Source: Chloroherpetonaceae bacterium
GTDB lineage: Bacteria > Bacteroidota > Chlorobiia > Chlorobiales > Chloroherpetonaceae
Direction: 5' to 3'
Assembly (NCBI GenBank): GCA_028277445.1
Contig: JANQGG010000051.1
Location: forward strand, 1 to 42,994
DNA: 42,994 nucleotides
Of the stretch, positions 7,741 to 16,511 are shown one piece after another. The translations under genes were made by a program, and so were the position numbers. Position 1 is the first letter of the stretch. Every line of letters starts with the position of its first letter. Under the pieces are notes generated by a model that saw nothing but the letters and a program-made list of their open reading frames with translations, had not been told where the DNA came from and searched no databases.

Positions 7741-9189
7741 ATGAAACGAACAAAAATTGTTTGTACGCTTGGTCCCGAAACCAACTCGCTTGAACGAATT
7801 ACCGCTTTGATTGAAGAAGGGGCGGATTTAATGCGGATCAATTTTTCTCATGGCTCGCATGACGAGCATCTTGAGCGAATTAACCTTGTCAGGCAGGCTT
7901 CAGAGATTGTAAATCGACCGGTTGGTATTTTGCAGGATTTGCAAGGCCCTAAAATCAGAATTGGTGATCTGGCCAAAACCATACTCTTGAAAACCGGCGA
8001 CAAATTTACCATTACAACCGAAGATATTTTAGGTGATTTCGACCGGGCAGCAACCACCTACAAAGAAATTGTTCAGGATGTGAAGCTAGGCGATATCATC
8101 TTAATGGATGATGGGCGCATTGAGCTGCAAGTGCTGGCTAAAACAGAAACTGAAGTCATAACAGAGGTTTTGATCGGAGGTTTATTGAAATCCCGAAAAG
8201 GCATCAACCTGCCCGGTGTTGAAATTTCGATACCGTCGCTGACTGAGAAGGATTTGGTGGATTTAGAGTTTGGGCTTGAAAACAATGTGGATATGGTGGC
8301 GCTGTCGTTTGTCAGATCCGTTGATGATATTAAATCCATCAAAAAAATTATTCGGGAGAAAAATAAAAACACCTGGGTGATTGCTAAAATTGAAAAGCCG
8401 GAAGCCGTTGAAAATCTGGACGCCATTATTCATGAAACCGACGGCGTCATGGTAGCGCGCGGCGATTTGGGCGTTGAAATGAAAACGCACGAAGTTCCTG
8501 TTTTGCAAAAAGTAATTGTTGAAAAATGCAATTTGCTCAATAAGCCTGTGATTATTGCTACCCAGATGTTTGAGTCAATGATTGAAAATCCCCGCCCGAC
8601 TCGCGCCGAAGCCAATGATGTCGCCAATGCGGTGTTTGATGGCACCGATGCAGTAATGCTCAGCGGCGAAACAGCCGTTGGTCAGTACCCGGTACAAGCT
8701 GTTTCAATTATGCGTCAAATCATTGAGCGTGTTGAAAAACATGGCTTAACGGATATTCCTGCACGAAAAAAGCAGATTTTGGATCATTCATACCAACAGA
8801 TCAAATGCATTGATTTGGATGAAGCTATTGCCGCTTCTGCGGTTCAGATTTCCGAAGCCTTGTGTGCAAAAGTCATTATTGTATTGACACATAGCGGCGC
8901 TACAGCCATTAAAGTTTCCAAGCAAAAACCCAAATGCAATGTAGTGGCCATAACTGATAACGAAGTGGTACAACGCCGATTATGCCTGGTATGGGGTATT
9001 CAAACCACGGTTGTTGAAACCCTTCGCTCAACCGATAATAGCTTTAAGCTTATGGAATACATTTTAAAGGAAAATCACCTCGTAGAACCGGGTGATATTG
9101 TGATTTACACGCTGGGTATTCCAATTGGTGCGCATGGCGTTACAGATACCATTAAAGTCGGTCGGATTGGTGGATCATTGATTTGCTAG
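7741..9189 (+). CDS. pyk: Pyruvate kinase
   Basis: A 482-residue glycolytic enzyme converting PEP plus ADP to pyruvate plus ATP. Motifs: KIVCTLGPETN (substrate-site Arg follows in MRINFSHGS, residues 31-39), QDLQGPKIRIG, VIAKIEKPEAV (catalytic Lys and metal Glu), MVARGDLGVE and ATQMFESMI...PTRAEANDVANAV. The C-terminal allosteric domain is present from about residue 345. Full length for the family. The start lies only 8 bp after the glyA terminator. Its stop overlaps the 3' end of the convergent YibE/F gene by 15 bp. Confidence 0.96.
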   Translation: MKRTKIVCTLGPETNSLERITALIEEGADLMRINFSHGSHDEHLERINLVRQASEIVNRPVGILQDLQGPKIRIGDLAKTILLKTGDKFTITTEDILGDFDRAATTYKEIVQDVKLGDIILMDDGRIELQVLAKTETEVITEVLIGGLLKSRKGINLPGVEISIPSLTEKDLVDLEFGLENNVDMVALSFVRSVDDIKSIKKIIREKNKNTWVIAKIEKPEAVENLDAIIHETDGVMVARGDLGVEMKTHEVPVLQKVIVEKCNLLNKPVIIATQMFESMIENPRPTRAEANDVANAVFDGTDAVMLSGETAVGQYPVQAVSIMRQIIERVEKHGLTDIPARKKQILDHSYQQIKCIDLDEAIAASAVQISEALCAKVIIVLTHSGATAIKVSKQKPKCNVVAITDNEVVQRRLCLVWGIQTTVVETLRSTDNSFKLMEYILKENHLVEPGDIVIYTLGIPIGAHGVTDTIKVGRIGGSLIC

Positions 9190-10326
9190 TTGACGGCGTT
9201 TATACGTATATATATAACCGCCAACAATTGCGGTTGCCGGCGCAACCAATACAAGCCCGAAACTTCCTACCAATGTTTTAAGTATTTCAGCAGCGATAAA
9301 ATTGACATTGAAAATAATTTCCATGGGCGTTCCTTTAGCCATAAACACCATCAAAACAAAGCTAAAACTTCCCGAATAGGCAAACAAAAGCGTGGTAGTC
9401 ATCGTGCCAATTACGGCATACGAAACTCTAAACCCTGAAGCAATCAATTCTTTAGCTGAAATTAATGGATGTTTTTGAACCACTTCTTCCTGTGAGGCTG
9501 CAATATCCATGGCTACATCCATAACCGCGCCGCTTGCAGAAATAAAGATACCAGCCAGAAAAATATCTGTGAGTTTAAGATCTACAAATCCCGTATAAAG
9601 CAACATTTCGGAAAATTCTTTCACCGTACCGGGAATGTTAAAAAAATGCCCGAAGATTATCGCCAAAAGCGTGGTTAAAGCCACGCCCATGATTGAGCCC
9701 GAAAGCGCTACAGCGCCTTTACGCGAAAAACCGGTGATAAGGATTATAATAACCGTTGCGGTTAATGTTACAACCAGAAAAGCAATTGGCAAGGGTGGGT
9801 AGCCTTGTAAGAATAGAGGAATGAGGATTTTCCAGATGGCTAAAGCCGTGAAAACAAAGGAAAGCAGTGCCCGAAATCCGGTGGTTTTGGCAAACAGAAC
9901 TAAAAACAAAGCGAATATCAAAAACAGGATTAACTCGATATCGCTTCGATATATATCGCTGGCACGTGCGCTAATAATTTGATTGGTATCAGGATTTATT
10001 GATAGCACTGTTAGCGCTTTATCGCCAACTTTAAAAATTTTATCAACGCTCATTTGGGCGATCAGCACATTTACCGCTGAAACGGTATCGCCTGAAAAAG
10101 GGCCGGTTAGAATTTGTAATTTTAGGTTTTGAGTGCCTACCGTAACTAAGCCAATCGCTTTGAGGTTGCTGTTATCAACATCCAGAATGCGAGCTTGTTC
10201 AAAACGCTTGTTTTTGACGAGGGATGGATTTTCATAACCTGTAGGAATAAACCATAACACAATCGCAAAAAGTATAACGAAGATATTAAACGTTAAATTG
10301 AGGCGAGACTTTAACCGGTGATTCAT
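9175..10326 (-). CDS. YibE/F family membrane protein
   Basis: A 383-residue multi-spanning inner-membrane protein. It has one N-terminal hydrophobic segment (about 9-27), an extracytoplasmic domain of ~100 residues, then about seven closely packed membrane segments from residue 130 on. The pattern of a GFSRKGAVALSGSIMG loop and SGAVMDVAMDIAASQEE fits the YibE/F family, some members of which have been linked to phosphate or divalent-cation transport without firm proof. It converges with pyk, and the two coding ends overlap. The alkaline phosphatase genes lie just upstream on the same strand but behind a terminator. Confidence 0.8.
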   Translation of the reverse strand: MNHRLKSRLNLTFNIFVILFAIVLWFIPTGYENPSLVKNKRFEQARILDVDNSNLKAIGLVTVGTQNLKLQILTGPFSGDTVSAVNVLIAQMSVDKIFKVGDKALTVLSINPDTNQIISARASDIYRSDIELILFLIFALFLVLFAKTTGFRALLSFVFTALAIWKILIPLFLQGYPPLPIAFLVVTLTATVIIILITGFSRKGAVALSGSIMGVALTTLLAIIFGHFFNIPGTVKEFSEMLLYTGFVDLKLTDIFLAGIFISASGAVMDVAMDIAASQEEVVQKHPLISAKELIASGFRVSYAVIGTMTTTLLFAYSGSFSFVLMVFMAKGTPMEIIFNVNFIAAEILKTLVGSFGLVLVAPATAIVGGYIYTYKRRQLANQ

Positions 10327-10415
10327 AATGAGAAGAGATTCATTAGAACAGTTTGGGCCAATAAAATGATAGGATTAAAACTGTATGAGATTTTTTGAAG
10401 CGTTTAACAAAATAT

Positions 10416-10451
10416 AAAAACGGCACGAACAGAATCTGCCGCGCCGTTTTT
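10416..10451 (-). terminator. Terminator after alkaline phosphatase 1
   Basis: AAAAACGGC (10416-10424) and GCCGTTTTT (10443-10451) flank an 18-base loop. The A and T tracts on either side make it usable in both directions. It lies just downstream of the stop of the minus-strand phosphatase gene. Confidence 0.65.
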
Positions 10452-10474
10452 AATGACTGTAATATAAACAGACC

Positions 10475-12319
10475 TTATTGATCTAATTTTCCAATGGCAA
10501 TGATTTTCTTGGCAATATCAGTATTATCGTAATAGCCATTGAATTTTTCCTGACCTTTACCTAAAGCAAGAACTGGAACAGGAACACCTGTGTGTGAGTA
10601 GCTCGTCCAGGCAATACCAGCTTTTTCGTTTAAGATATGAGTTACAGTTACAGTAAATTCGTCATAGTAACCATAAATCCTCTTTTGTTCTTCTGTGTAA
10701 GTATCGGAATCTACTCCTGCCATACTGCTATTAAAAGCATTTTCTAAACGAGTTGAATCATACATCGTTAATGCCAACTCAGAGTGTTTGCTATCATCGC
10801 CAAGGCCAAAGTAAGTTTCAACACTATCTAAAGCCATTGCAAAAGTTACATTTCCAGCATCTTTCCAATCAGATACTTTAGCTGAGAAATGAATATAAGA
10901 TAATGACTGATGCTTTAAGGTTTCGAACCAGGTTGCATAACCATTGTTAGCAAAACCAAGTGTCATACCGCCACATTCGTGGTCACCAGTAACAACGATC
11001 AAGGTTTCATCTTTATGATCATTGTAGAATTTGATAGCTTCGCCAATCGCTTTATCAAAAGCAATCATGTCATAAACGGCAGCAACTGCATCGTTGGCGT
11101 GGCAAGCCCAGTCAACTTTACCACCTTCTACCATCATGAAGAAGCCAGCTTCGTTATCTAATAATTCAATACCTTTTTTAGTAAACTCAGCTAATGTGAT
11201 ATTATCGTTTTCGCCATACTCATCTACATCCAGTTGATATGGAAGCGCGCTACCATCAGATGTATTGGTTCTGAATTTTTCAAGAGTAGCAATAATCTTG
11301 TCATCACCACTTGAAAGAGCCTCAAAAGCAGTACGAGATTCAACATAAGTGTAGCCATTTGTAGTAGCAGCATTTAAGAAGAGGTTGATGTCTTCAGCTT
11401 GCCCTTCACCATCATATTTGCCCCAACGAACGCCGCCGCCGGCAAAGTAGTTGAAACCACTTATTGCTAAATCCTGACCGATTGAGTAGTAGTTGTTTCG
11501 GCTATCTGTATGAGCATAGAAACAAGCCGGCGTAGCGTGGTCTATACTTACACTTGAAACGATACCCACTTTCATACCTTTATCTCGAGCCATTTCTGCC
11601 ATGGTTTTATGATCAAGCGTGTGGCTGCTATTCATAGAAATGGTACCGATGGAGGTTTTGTATCCAGTTGCTAAAGCTGTTGCAGATGCAGCTGAACCGG
11701 TGATATAACGATCTTCGGCATGAGTGGTTTGCATACCTGTTACAGGAAAATCATTCATGTTGAGCTTTCCAAGTGAAGGTGTTTCACTCATAGTGCCAAA
11801 ACCGCTAACGCCCAAAGCAGCTTCAGTAGCATTGATTTGAGGCATAGCCATACCATCGCCAATGAAGAAGAAAATGTATTTAGGTGCGTTTAATTCAAGA
11901 TCATCCCATTCAATGACTACTTCAACGCCGCCTTGCGTTAATTTTAAAATAATAGCTGAGTTTGTAACTTTACCGGCTTCAACAGTTACCTGGCTGGAAC
12001 CGGTTGCTACAACACTAGTGCCTTCGTATGCTGTAACTGTAACAGTGTAATCACCTGGCTCAAGTTTTGAGAATTCACCTACAGTTTTTTCAACAACAAG
12101 TAGTAATGAATCCGAATAGCCAGATTTTTCAAGTTTTACTACGACTTTTGTAACAGACATTGATTCTAATACCTGCTGACTGGCACTAAAATCAAACTGA
12201 ACTGAAGCGTTGTTTTCAGGATCAGGCGTGGTACTTTTATCGTCATCATCACAGCCAACGGTGACGAATCCAATAAAAGATATCAATACCGCCATAAGTA
12301 GCAGGGACAGTTTTTTCAT
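10475..12319 (-). CDS. Lipoprotein alkaline phosphatase with N-terminal beta domain
   Basis: A 614-residue alkaline phosphatase of the PhoA family. Residues 1-22 form a lipoprotein signal with Cys23 followed by four Asp, a pattern like Bacteroidota surface-export signals. About 36-138 is a small beta-rich domain. The catalytic domain follows: Asp155 in IGDGMAMPQ, nucleophile Ser209 in TGSAASATALATG, SIDHATPACFYAH, MVEGGKVDWACHAND and TGDHECGGMTLG. Near the C-terminus is YSHTGVPVPVLALG, supplying the last zinc-ligand His. This is the usual PhoA order. The start has AGGAG at a good distance. It presumably releases phosphate from organic esters outside the cell. It is transcribed after its permuted paralogue. 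Confidence 0.93.
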   Translation of the reverse strand: MKKLSLLLMAVLISFIGFVTVGCDDDDKSTTPDPENNASVQFDFSASQQVLESMSVTKVVVKLEKSGYSDSLLLVVEKTVGEFSKLEPGDYTVTVTAYEGTSVVATGSSQVTVEAGKVTNSAIILKLTQGGVEVVIEWDDLELNAPKYIFFFIGDGMAMPQINATEAALGVSGFGTMSETPSLGKLNMNDFPVTGMQTTHAEDRYITGSAASATALATGYKTSIGTISMNSSHTLDHKTMAEMARDKGMKVGIVSSVSIDHATPACFYAHTDSRNNYYSIGQDLAISGFNYFAGGGVRWGKYDGEGQAEDINLFLNAATTNGYTYVESRTAFEALSSGDDKIIATLEKFRTNTSDGSALPYQLDVDEYGENDNITLAEFTKKGIELLDNEAGFFMMVEGGKVDWACHANDAVAAVYDMIAFDKAIGEAIKFYNDHKDETLIVVTGDHECGGMTLGFANNGYATWFETLKHQSLSYIHFSAKVSDWKDAGNVTFAMALDSVETYFGLGDDSKHSELALTMYDSTRLENAFNSSMAGVDSDTYTEEQKRIYGYYDEFTVTVTHILNEKAGIAWTSYSHTGVPVPVLALGKGQEKFNGYYDNTDIAKKIIAIGKLDQ

Positions 12320-12493
12320 TATTATTCTCCTTTAAAGTTTGTATTGAAAGGGTCTAGTGGATACGAAACTACGCGTTTACATATCAACGCTAACGTAATT
12401 AATCAGCATTAGGGGATCGTTAAGCAGCTATTAATTTACTGTTAAGTGAATTGGATACGGAGCGGTATAAAATGTTTAAAAACAATAACTTAC

Positions 12494-13996
12494 TTAGTTT
12501 ATCTTTTGAATGGATTTCCATGAATTGACTTTTTCGGTGAAAAGTTCAAAGGATAGTTTTTGATAGGCTAAAATTTCAAACGCGGTATTGTACTTTGTCG
12601 TTGCATGGCCTAATGAAAGTGCGCCGCACTCATGATCGCCGGTTGCCACAATCAACGTTTCTTTTGGATGGGATTGTTGAAATTGAAGCGCAACTTCTAT
12701 AGCTTCATCAAATGATATGACATCGTGAATAGCTGATGAAGCATCATTAGCATGACATGCCCAGTCAATTTTTCCACCTTCTACCATTACAAAAAAACCA
12801 TTTTGATGATCTAGTAAGCGAATAGCTTCGGATGTGAACTCAGCTAATGAAATATCAGTTTCTTTGCGATCAATGCTGTAAGCCAATGCGCCATCAGCAT
12901 CGTATGATGAATATGCCCAGCATTTTTGGCCGGGTTTTGTATTATTTAACTCAGCTTTCGTATTAGCTATTTTATATCCGGCTTCTTTCATTACGTCTAA
13001 AATGCTTTTTGCATCACCTTCAGGATCGGAAGATTTTGAGCGTTCAAACTCACCTCGGGCAAAACCGCCACCAAAGAAATCAAATCCACTGGTTGCCATT
13101 TGCAACGCAATATTGTTGTAATTATCTCTTGAAGGTTCATGAGCATAAAAGCATGCCGGGGTAGCGTGATCAATGCTAACGCTGCTAATAATGCCAACTT
13201 TCATTCCCTTTGATTTGGCCATTTCAGCAATGGTTTCATAGTTGCCAGAATGATCAGGCGTTTTGGAAATAGTCCCGATTGACGTTTTAAAACCGGTTGC
13301 TAAAGCTGTACCGGCAGCAGCCGAACCTGTTATATATCGATTATAAGCCTGCGTTGTTGCCATGCCGCATACAGGCAGTTGAGTTAACTGAAGATTTTTT
13401 TTAACGCGGTTAGAACTGTCTTGTTCATTTATATGACTTAAAAAAGCTTCGGTTGCTTGAATTTGAGGCCATGCCATACCATCGCCAATAAATAGAAAGA
13501 TATATTTGGGGCGCGATGGGGAAGCTTTGGAGCTCTGAAATTTGGCGATTTTAATAATTTTTTTTGCGATGTCCGTGTTGTCGTAAAATCCATGAAACGC
13601 ATCTTCGCCAACGCCTTTTGCAAAAACCGCGACCGGAATACCGGTATGTGAGTAGCTACCCCATGAAAGACCAGCTTTAAGATTAAGCAAATGAGTTATG
13701 GCGACTGTGAAGGGTTCGTATTTGCCATAAAGCCATTTATTCTCTTCATCTGTCTGATTATTTTTCCCCGACATGCTTTTTAAAAAGGCTTCATAGAGAA
13801 TTAGGGAATCATGAGCTGAGAGCTTTAAGCTAGCGTGAAGATCACTGTTTCCAAGACCAAAATACGCTTTAGCGCTATCCAATGCGTCGTGAAAAGAAAC
13901 GCTGGAGCGGCTTTCCAATGAAATATCTTCTTTCGGACGACAAGCGCCCATCAATAACATGATCGTTAAAAACAAACCAATGGTAGAAAACTTCAT
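12494..13996 (-). CDS. Circularly permuted lipoprotein alkaline phosphatase
   Basis: A 500-residue paralogue of the neighbouring phosphatase with its segments in a different order. After a lipoprotein signal (Cys19 in LMGACR), residues ~33-153 (from FHDALDSAKAYFGLGN through SYSHTGIPVAV with His117, to YDNTDIAKKI) correspond to the C-terminal end of the other enzyme. The body follows: Asp172 in IGDGMAWPQ, Ser225 in TGSAAAGTALATG, SIDHATPACFYAHEPS, VEGGKIDWACHAND and TGDHECGALSLG. It stops at KVNSWKSIQKIN, exactly where the normal enzyme would continue into the moved segment. No catalytic motif is lost or duplicated. It lacks the beta domain. See findings. Confidence 0.92.
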   Translation of the reverse strand: MKFSTIGLFLTIMLLMGACRPKEDISLESRSSVSFHDALDSAKAYFGLGNSDLHASLKLSAHDSLILYEAFLKSMSGKNNQTDEENKWLYGKYEPFTVAITHLLNLKAGLSWGSYSHTGIPVAVFAKGVGEDAFHGFYDNTDIAKKIIKIAKFQSSKASPSRPKYIFLFIGDGMAWPQIQATEAFLSHINEQDSSNRVKKNLQLTQLPVCGMATTQAYNRYITGSAAAGTALATGFKTSIGTISKTPDHSGNYETIAEMAKSKGMKVGIISSVSIDHATPACFYAHEPSRDNYNNIALQMATSGFDFFGGGFARGEFERSKSSDPEGDAKSILDVMKEAGYKIANTKAELNNTKPGQKCWAYSSYDADGALAYSIDRKETDISLAEFTSEAIRLLDHQNGFFVMVEGGKIDWACHANDASSAIHDVISFDEAIEVALQFQQSHPKETLIVATGDHECGALSLGHATTKYNTAFEILAYQKLSFELFTEKVNSWKSIQKIN

Positions 13997-14169
13997 AGCA
14001 CCTGCGTGAATGTTTATGAAATGGTGGGAAAATAAAAAGAATTAAATACGATAGTGATAAGAAAGCGTTAAATCTTATGTCGGAGAGAACACCTTCGTTT
14101 TTTTATATCGCTTACTCATCCGGGGGTTCAACGAAAGTTTAGCGCGTGATTTATGCGTAAAACTATTCG

Positions 14170-15681
14170 CTAAATTTGTTCTTGCAAAAGTTTATTGCAT
14201 TGAGCGGCTTGAACATATGCCTGGAGTTGGAATGAAAACGTGGTTCCAACCTTGAGCACACTTTCAACTTCCAATTTGGAATGATGAAGTTGCAGGATTT
14301 TATGGGCAATCGTCAAGCCAAGACCAGCGCCGGATTCGGCTTTTGAACGGACGTTATCGCCTTGATAAAATCGGTCGAAGATATGTTTAAGTTCTTCTTC
14401 GGGAATACCTTTGCCGGTATCTCGAACACTGATTTTCAAGTGATAGTCATCGGATTTATCGACGATAACATCAACGGCACCGCCAAAGTCGGTGTGCTCA
14501 AACGCATTGCTGATTAAATTTTGCAACACACGGTCGATAAGCGCTAAATCGGCAAATACAAACGGCGGGGTTTCAGGAAAATGCGCATTCAAAGTTATGC
14601 CCGATGCAACAGCTTGTGGATTAAACTTTAATAAAATATCCTGAAGCAATTCCGTAATGGAGAAAGGCTCAGGGTTCATTTTAACCTGTTTGGCTTCCAG
14701 TTTCGATAAATCCAGCAGTTGATTAACCAAATGATTGAGGGTGCGAGTATTCTTTAAAATGGTATTGAAATACTTATTTTTTTCCTTATCACTCAGCAAA
14801 TGTTTTTTCAGCAGAATCATTTCAACGTAACCTTCAATTGATGCTAACGGGGTTCGAAGATCATGCGAAATGTTTGCGATAAACTCCTGAAGTAATTTTT
14901 CATTATCCCTTAGTTGAGCTACCGATTTTTCAATTTTTTCAGCCATGGCATTAAAGGCATTGGCCAGCTCTTTTAACTCGCTGCTGGATGAAACATGAAT
15001 TCGCTTAGGCGTGGTAAAATCAGAGTGTTTTAACTCGTCAATAAAATGAACAAAACGCCACAAATCTTTCGTTAGAAGCGCAATTAGGATTAGTCCAACA
15101 ATCAAGGCGACAGCAAGAGCTATAATGACGGATATTACCAGAATTTTTAAAGCATAACTTTGTTTGATCATTTCCTCTGTGGATGCAGCATTAACACACC
15201 CAAGAGTTACATACAGGTAAGCAAGAGGCGTTTCTTCGCCGGTCTTTAAAAGGTGAGCTGAAAAAATACGCTTACTGCTTGGATCTGTTGGGTCATCACC
15301 ATATTGCGGGTAGACTTTATCACCGCGAAGAAACGCCTCAATTTCTGAGGTCGATATTTTAAAATTACGTACTTCACAGCAAGAGGAGTGCGTGAGCACT
15401 TCACCGGTTACATCAAGCAAAAACAGGCCGATCGTGGGATTGAATTGTTTAGCCTGGTCGAAAACGCGTTGAACCTCCTGTTCATCTATATAGTTGGTGG
15501 CATTATTAATGGTTATTTGTTTGGCAATCTTTGAGGCTAAATCTCCATGAAGTTTTTGGGTAGCTTCAGCCAAATAGAGATTCGTAGATTGCGTGGCTGT
15601 AAAAAAATAACCCAGGCTTGTTATAATTAAAATTATTACAAAGAGAACCGATAACTTAAATTGCAGGCTTCTGAATATCAT
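14170..15681 (-). CDS. Sensor histidine kinase
   Basis: A 503-residue membrane sensor kinase. Transmembrane segments lie at about 8-28 and 180-203, enclosing a ~150-residue periplasmic domain with an adjacent Cys pair (SSCCEV, 99-104) and a third Cys at 162. A HAMP segment follows (about 204-255), then HisKA with the phosphoacceptor His273 in NISHDLRTPLASIEGY. The HATPase domain has NLISNAFEHT, DTGKGIPEEE, FDRFYQGD and GAGLGLTIA. It is co-transcribed behind the response regulator (31-bp gap). The signal is unknown; the cysteines could sense metal or redox state (inference). The adjacent phosphatase genes hint at phosphate, but no PAS domain of the PhoR type is present. Confidence 0.92.
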   Translation of the reverse strand: MIFRSLQFKLSVLFVIILIITSLGYFFTATQSTNLYLAEATQKLHGDLASKIAKQITINNATNYIDEQEVQRVFDQAKQFNPTIGLFLLDVTGEVLTHSSCCEVRNFKISTSEIEAFLRGDKVYPQYGDDPTDPSSKRIFSAHLLKTGEETPLAYLYVTLGCVNAASTEEMIKQSYALKILVISVIIALAVALIVGLILIALLTKDLWRFVHFIDELKHSDFTTPKRIHVSSSSELKELANAFNAMAEKIEKSVAQLRDNEKLLQEFIANISHDLRTPLASIEGYVEMILLKKHLLSDKEKNKYFNTILKNTRTLNHLVNQLLDLSKLEAKQVKMNPEPFSITELLQDILLKFNPQAVASGITLNAHFPETPPFVFADLALIDRVLQNLISNAFEHTDFGGAVDVIVDKSDDYHLKISVRDTGKGIPEEELKHIFDRFYQGDNVRSKAESGAGLGLTIAHKILQLHHSKLEVESVLKVGTTFSFQLQAYVQAAQCNKLLQEQI

Positions 15682-15712
15682 AGTTTGTGATCCAAAATGT
15701 GTTTATAAATTC

Positions 15713-16423
15713 TTAACTCATTACATCGTTAAACTTATACCCTACTCCCCAAACAGTTAAAATATAAGTAGGTTTGCTGGGATTTTCTTCAATTTTCATT
15801 CTAAGCCGGTTAATGTGGGAATTAACAGTGTGCTCATACCCTGTAAAAGATGACCCCCAAATAATATTTAGTAAATCGTTTCTGGTATATGTTCGTCCGG
15901 GATTTTGCATAAAAAGTGATAGCAAATCAAATTCCTTGGATGTTATTTCTACAGGCAAATTTTTATAGGACAGCTTGTGTTGTTTTATATCCAATTTCAA
16001 GTCGCCAAACACGAAGATATCCTTAGCGTTTAAAAAGCTGGGAACTTTTTCGGGGCTGGCACGCCGCATATTGGCTTTAACCCGCGCTAAAAGTTCACGA
16101 ATTCCAAATGGTTTGGTGATGTAATCATCTGCGCCGGCATTGAGGCAATTGACTTTATCTTCTTCATCGGAACGGGAAGTCAGCATAATAATCGGGCAGT
16201 GGATGTTGCTTTCTCGTAAGCGGTGGCATACTTCGAAACCATTTGCTTTTGGTAACATAATATCCAGAACAATAAGGTCGTAGACACGAGAGCGTGCGTA
16301 TTCCAAGCCTGAAAGGCCATCCATTGCCAAATCACTTACGCAATCTATATCCTTAAGATTGATCTGAATAAGATTGGCAATATCCAGATCATCTTCAATG
16401 ATCAGAACACGCTTTTCCATCAT
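15713..16423 (-). CDS. OmpR/PhoB-family response regulator
   Basis: A 236-residue two-domain regulator. The receiver domain (1-~120) has the acidic pair at 10-12, the phosphoacceptor Asp54 in LIVLDIMLP, a Thr/Ser in MLTSRS and Lys in TKPFG. The C-terminal winged-helix domain (~140-232) shows EFDLLSLFMQNPGRTYTRNDLL and a TVNSHINRLRMKIE recognition helix. It pairs with the histidine kinase encoded next in the operon. Its targets cannot be read from sequence; the downstream phosphatases are candidates only by position. Confidence 0.93.
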   Translation of the reverse strand: MMEKRVLIIEDDLDIANLIQINLKDIDCVSDLAMDGLSGLEYARSRVYDLIVLDIMLPKANGFEVCHRLRESNIHCPIIMLTSRSDEEDKVNCLNAGADDYITKPFGIRELLARVKANMRRASPEKVPSFLNAKDIFVFGDLKLDIKQHKLSYKNLPVEITSKEFDLLSLFMQNPGRTYTRNDLLNIIWGSSFTGYEHTVNSHINRLRMKIEENPSKPTYILTVWGVGYKFNDVMS

Positions 16424-16511
16424 AGATATTTTTTATTGTTAATGTACTTAAGTACAGAGATAATACTAATCTTAAAGCAATTAACAAATATTTGGCGGGT
16501 CAAAATTTCCG

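Noticed and set aside
12320-12493. Pho box upstream of the phosphatase genes
   Set aside because: No pair of CTGTCAT-like direct repeats at 11-bp spacing could be found, and Pho boxes in this phylum are not well defined.
12494-13996. Permuted phosphatase as an assembly or frameshift artefact
   Set aside because: It is one continuous open frame with its own lipoprotein signal and stop. The moved block differs in sequence from the neighbour's block, so it was not copied from it by mis-assembly.
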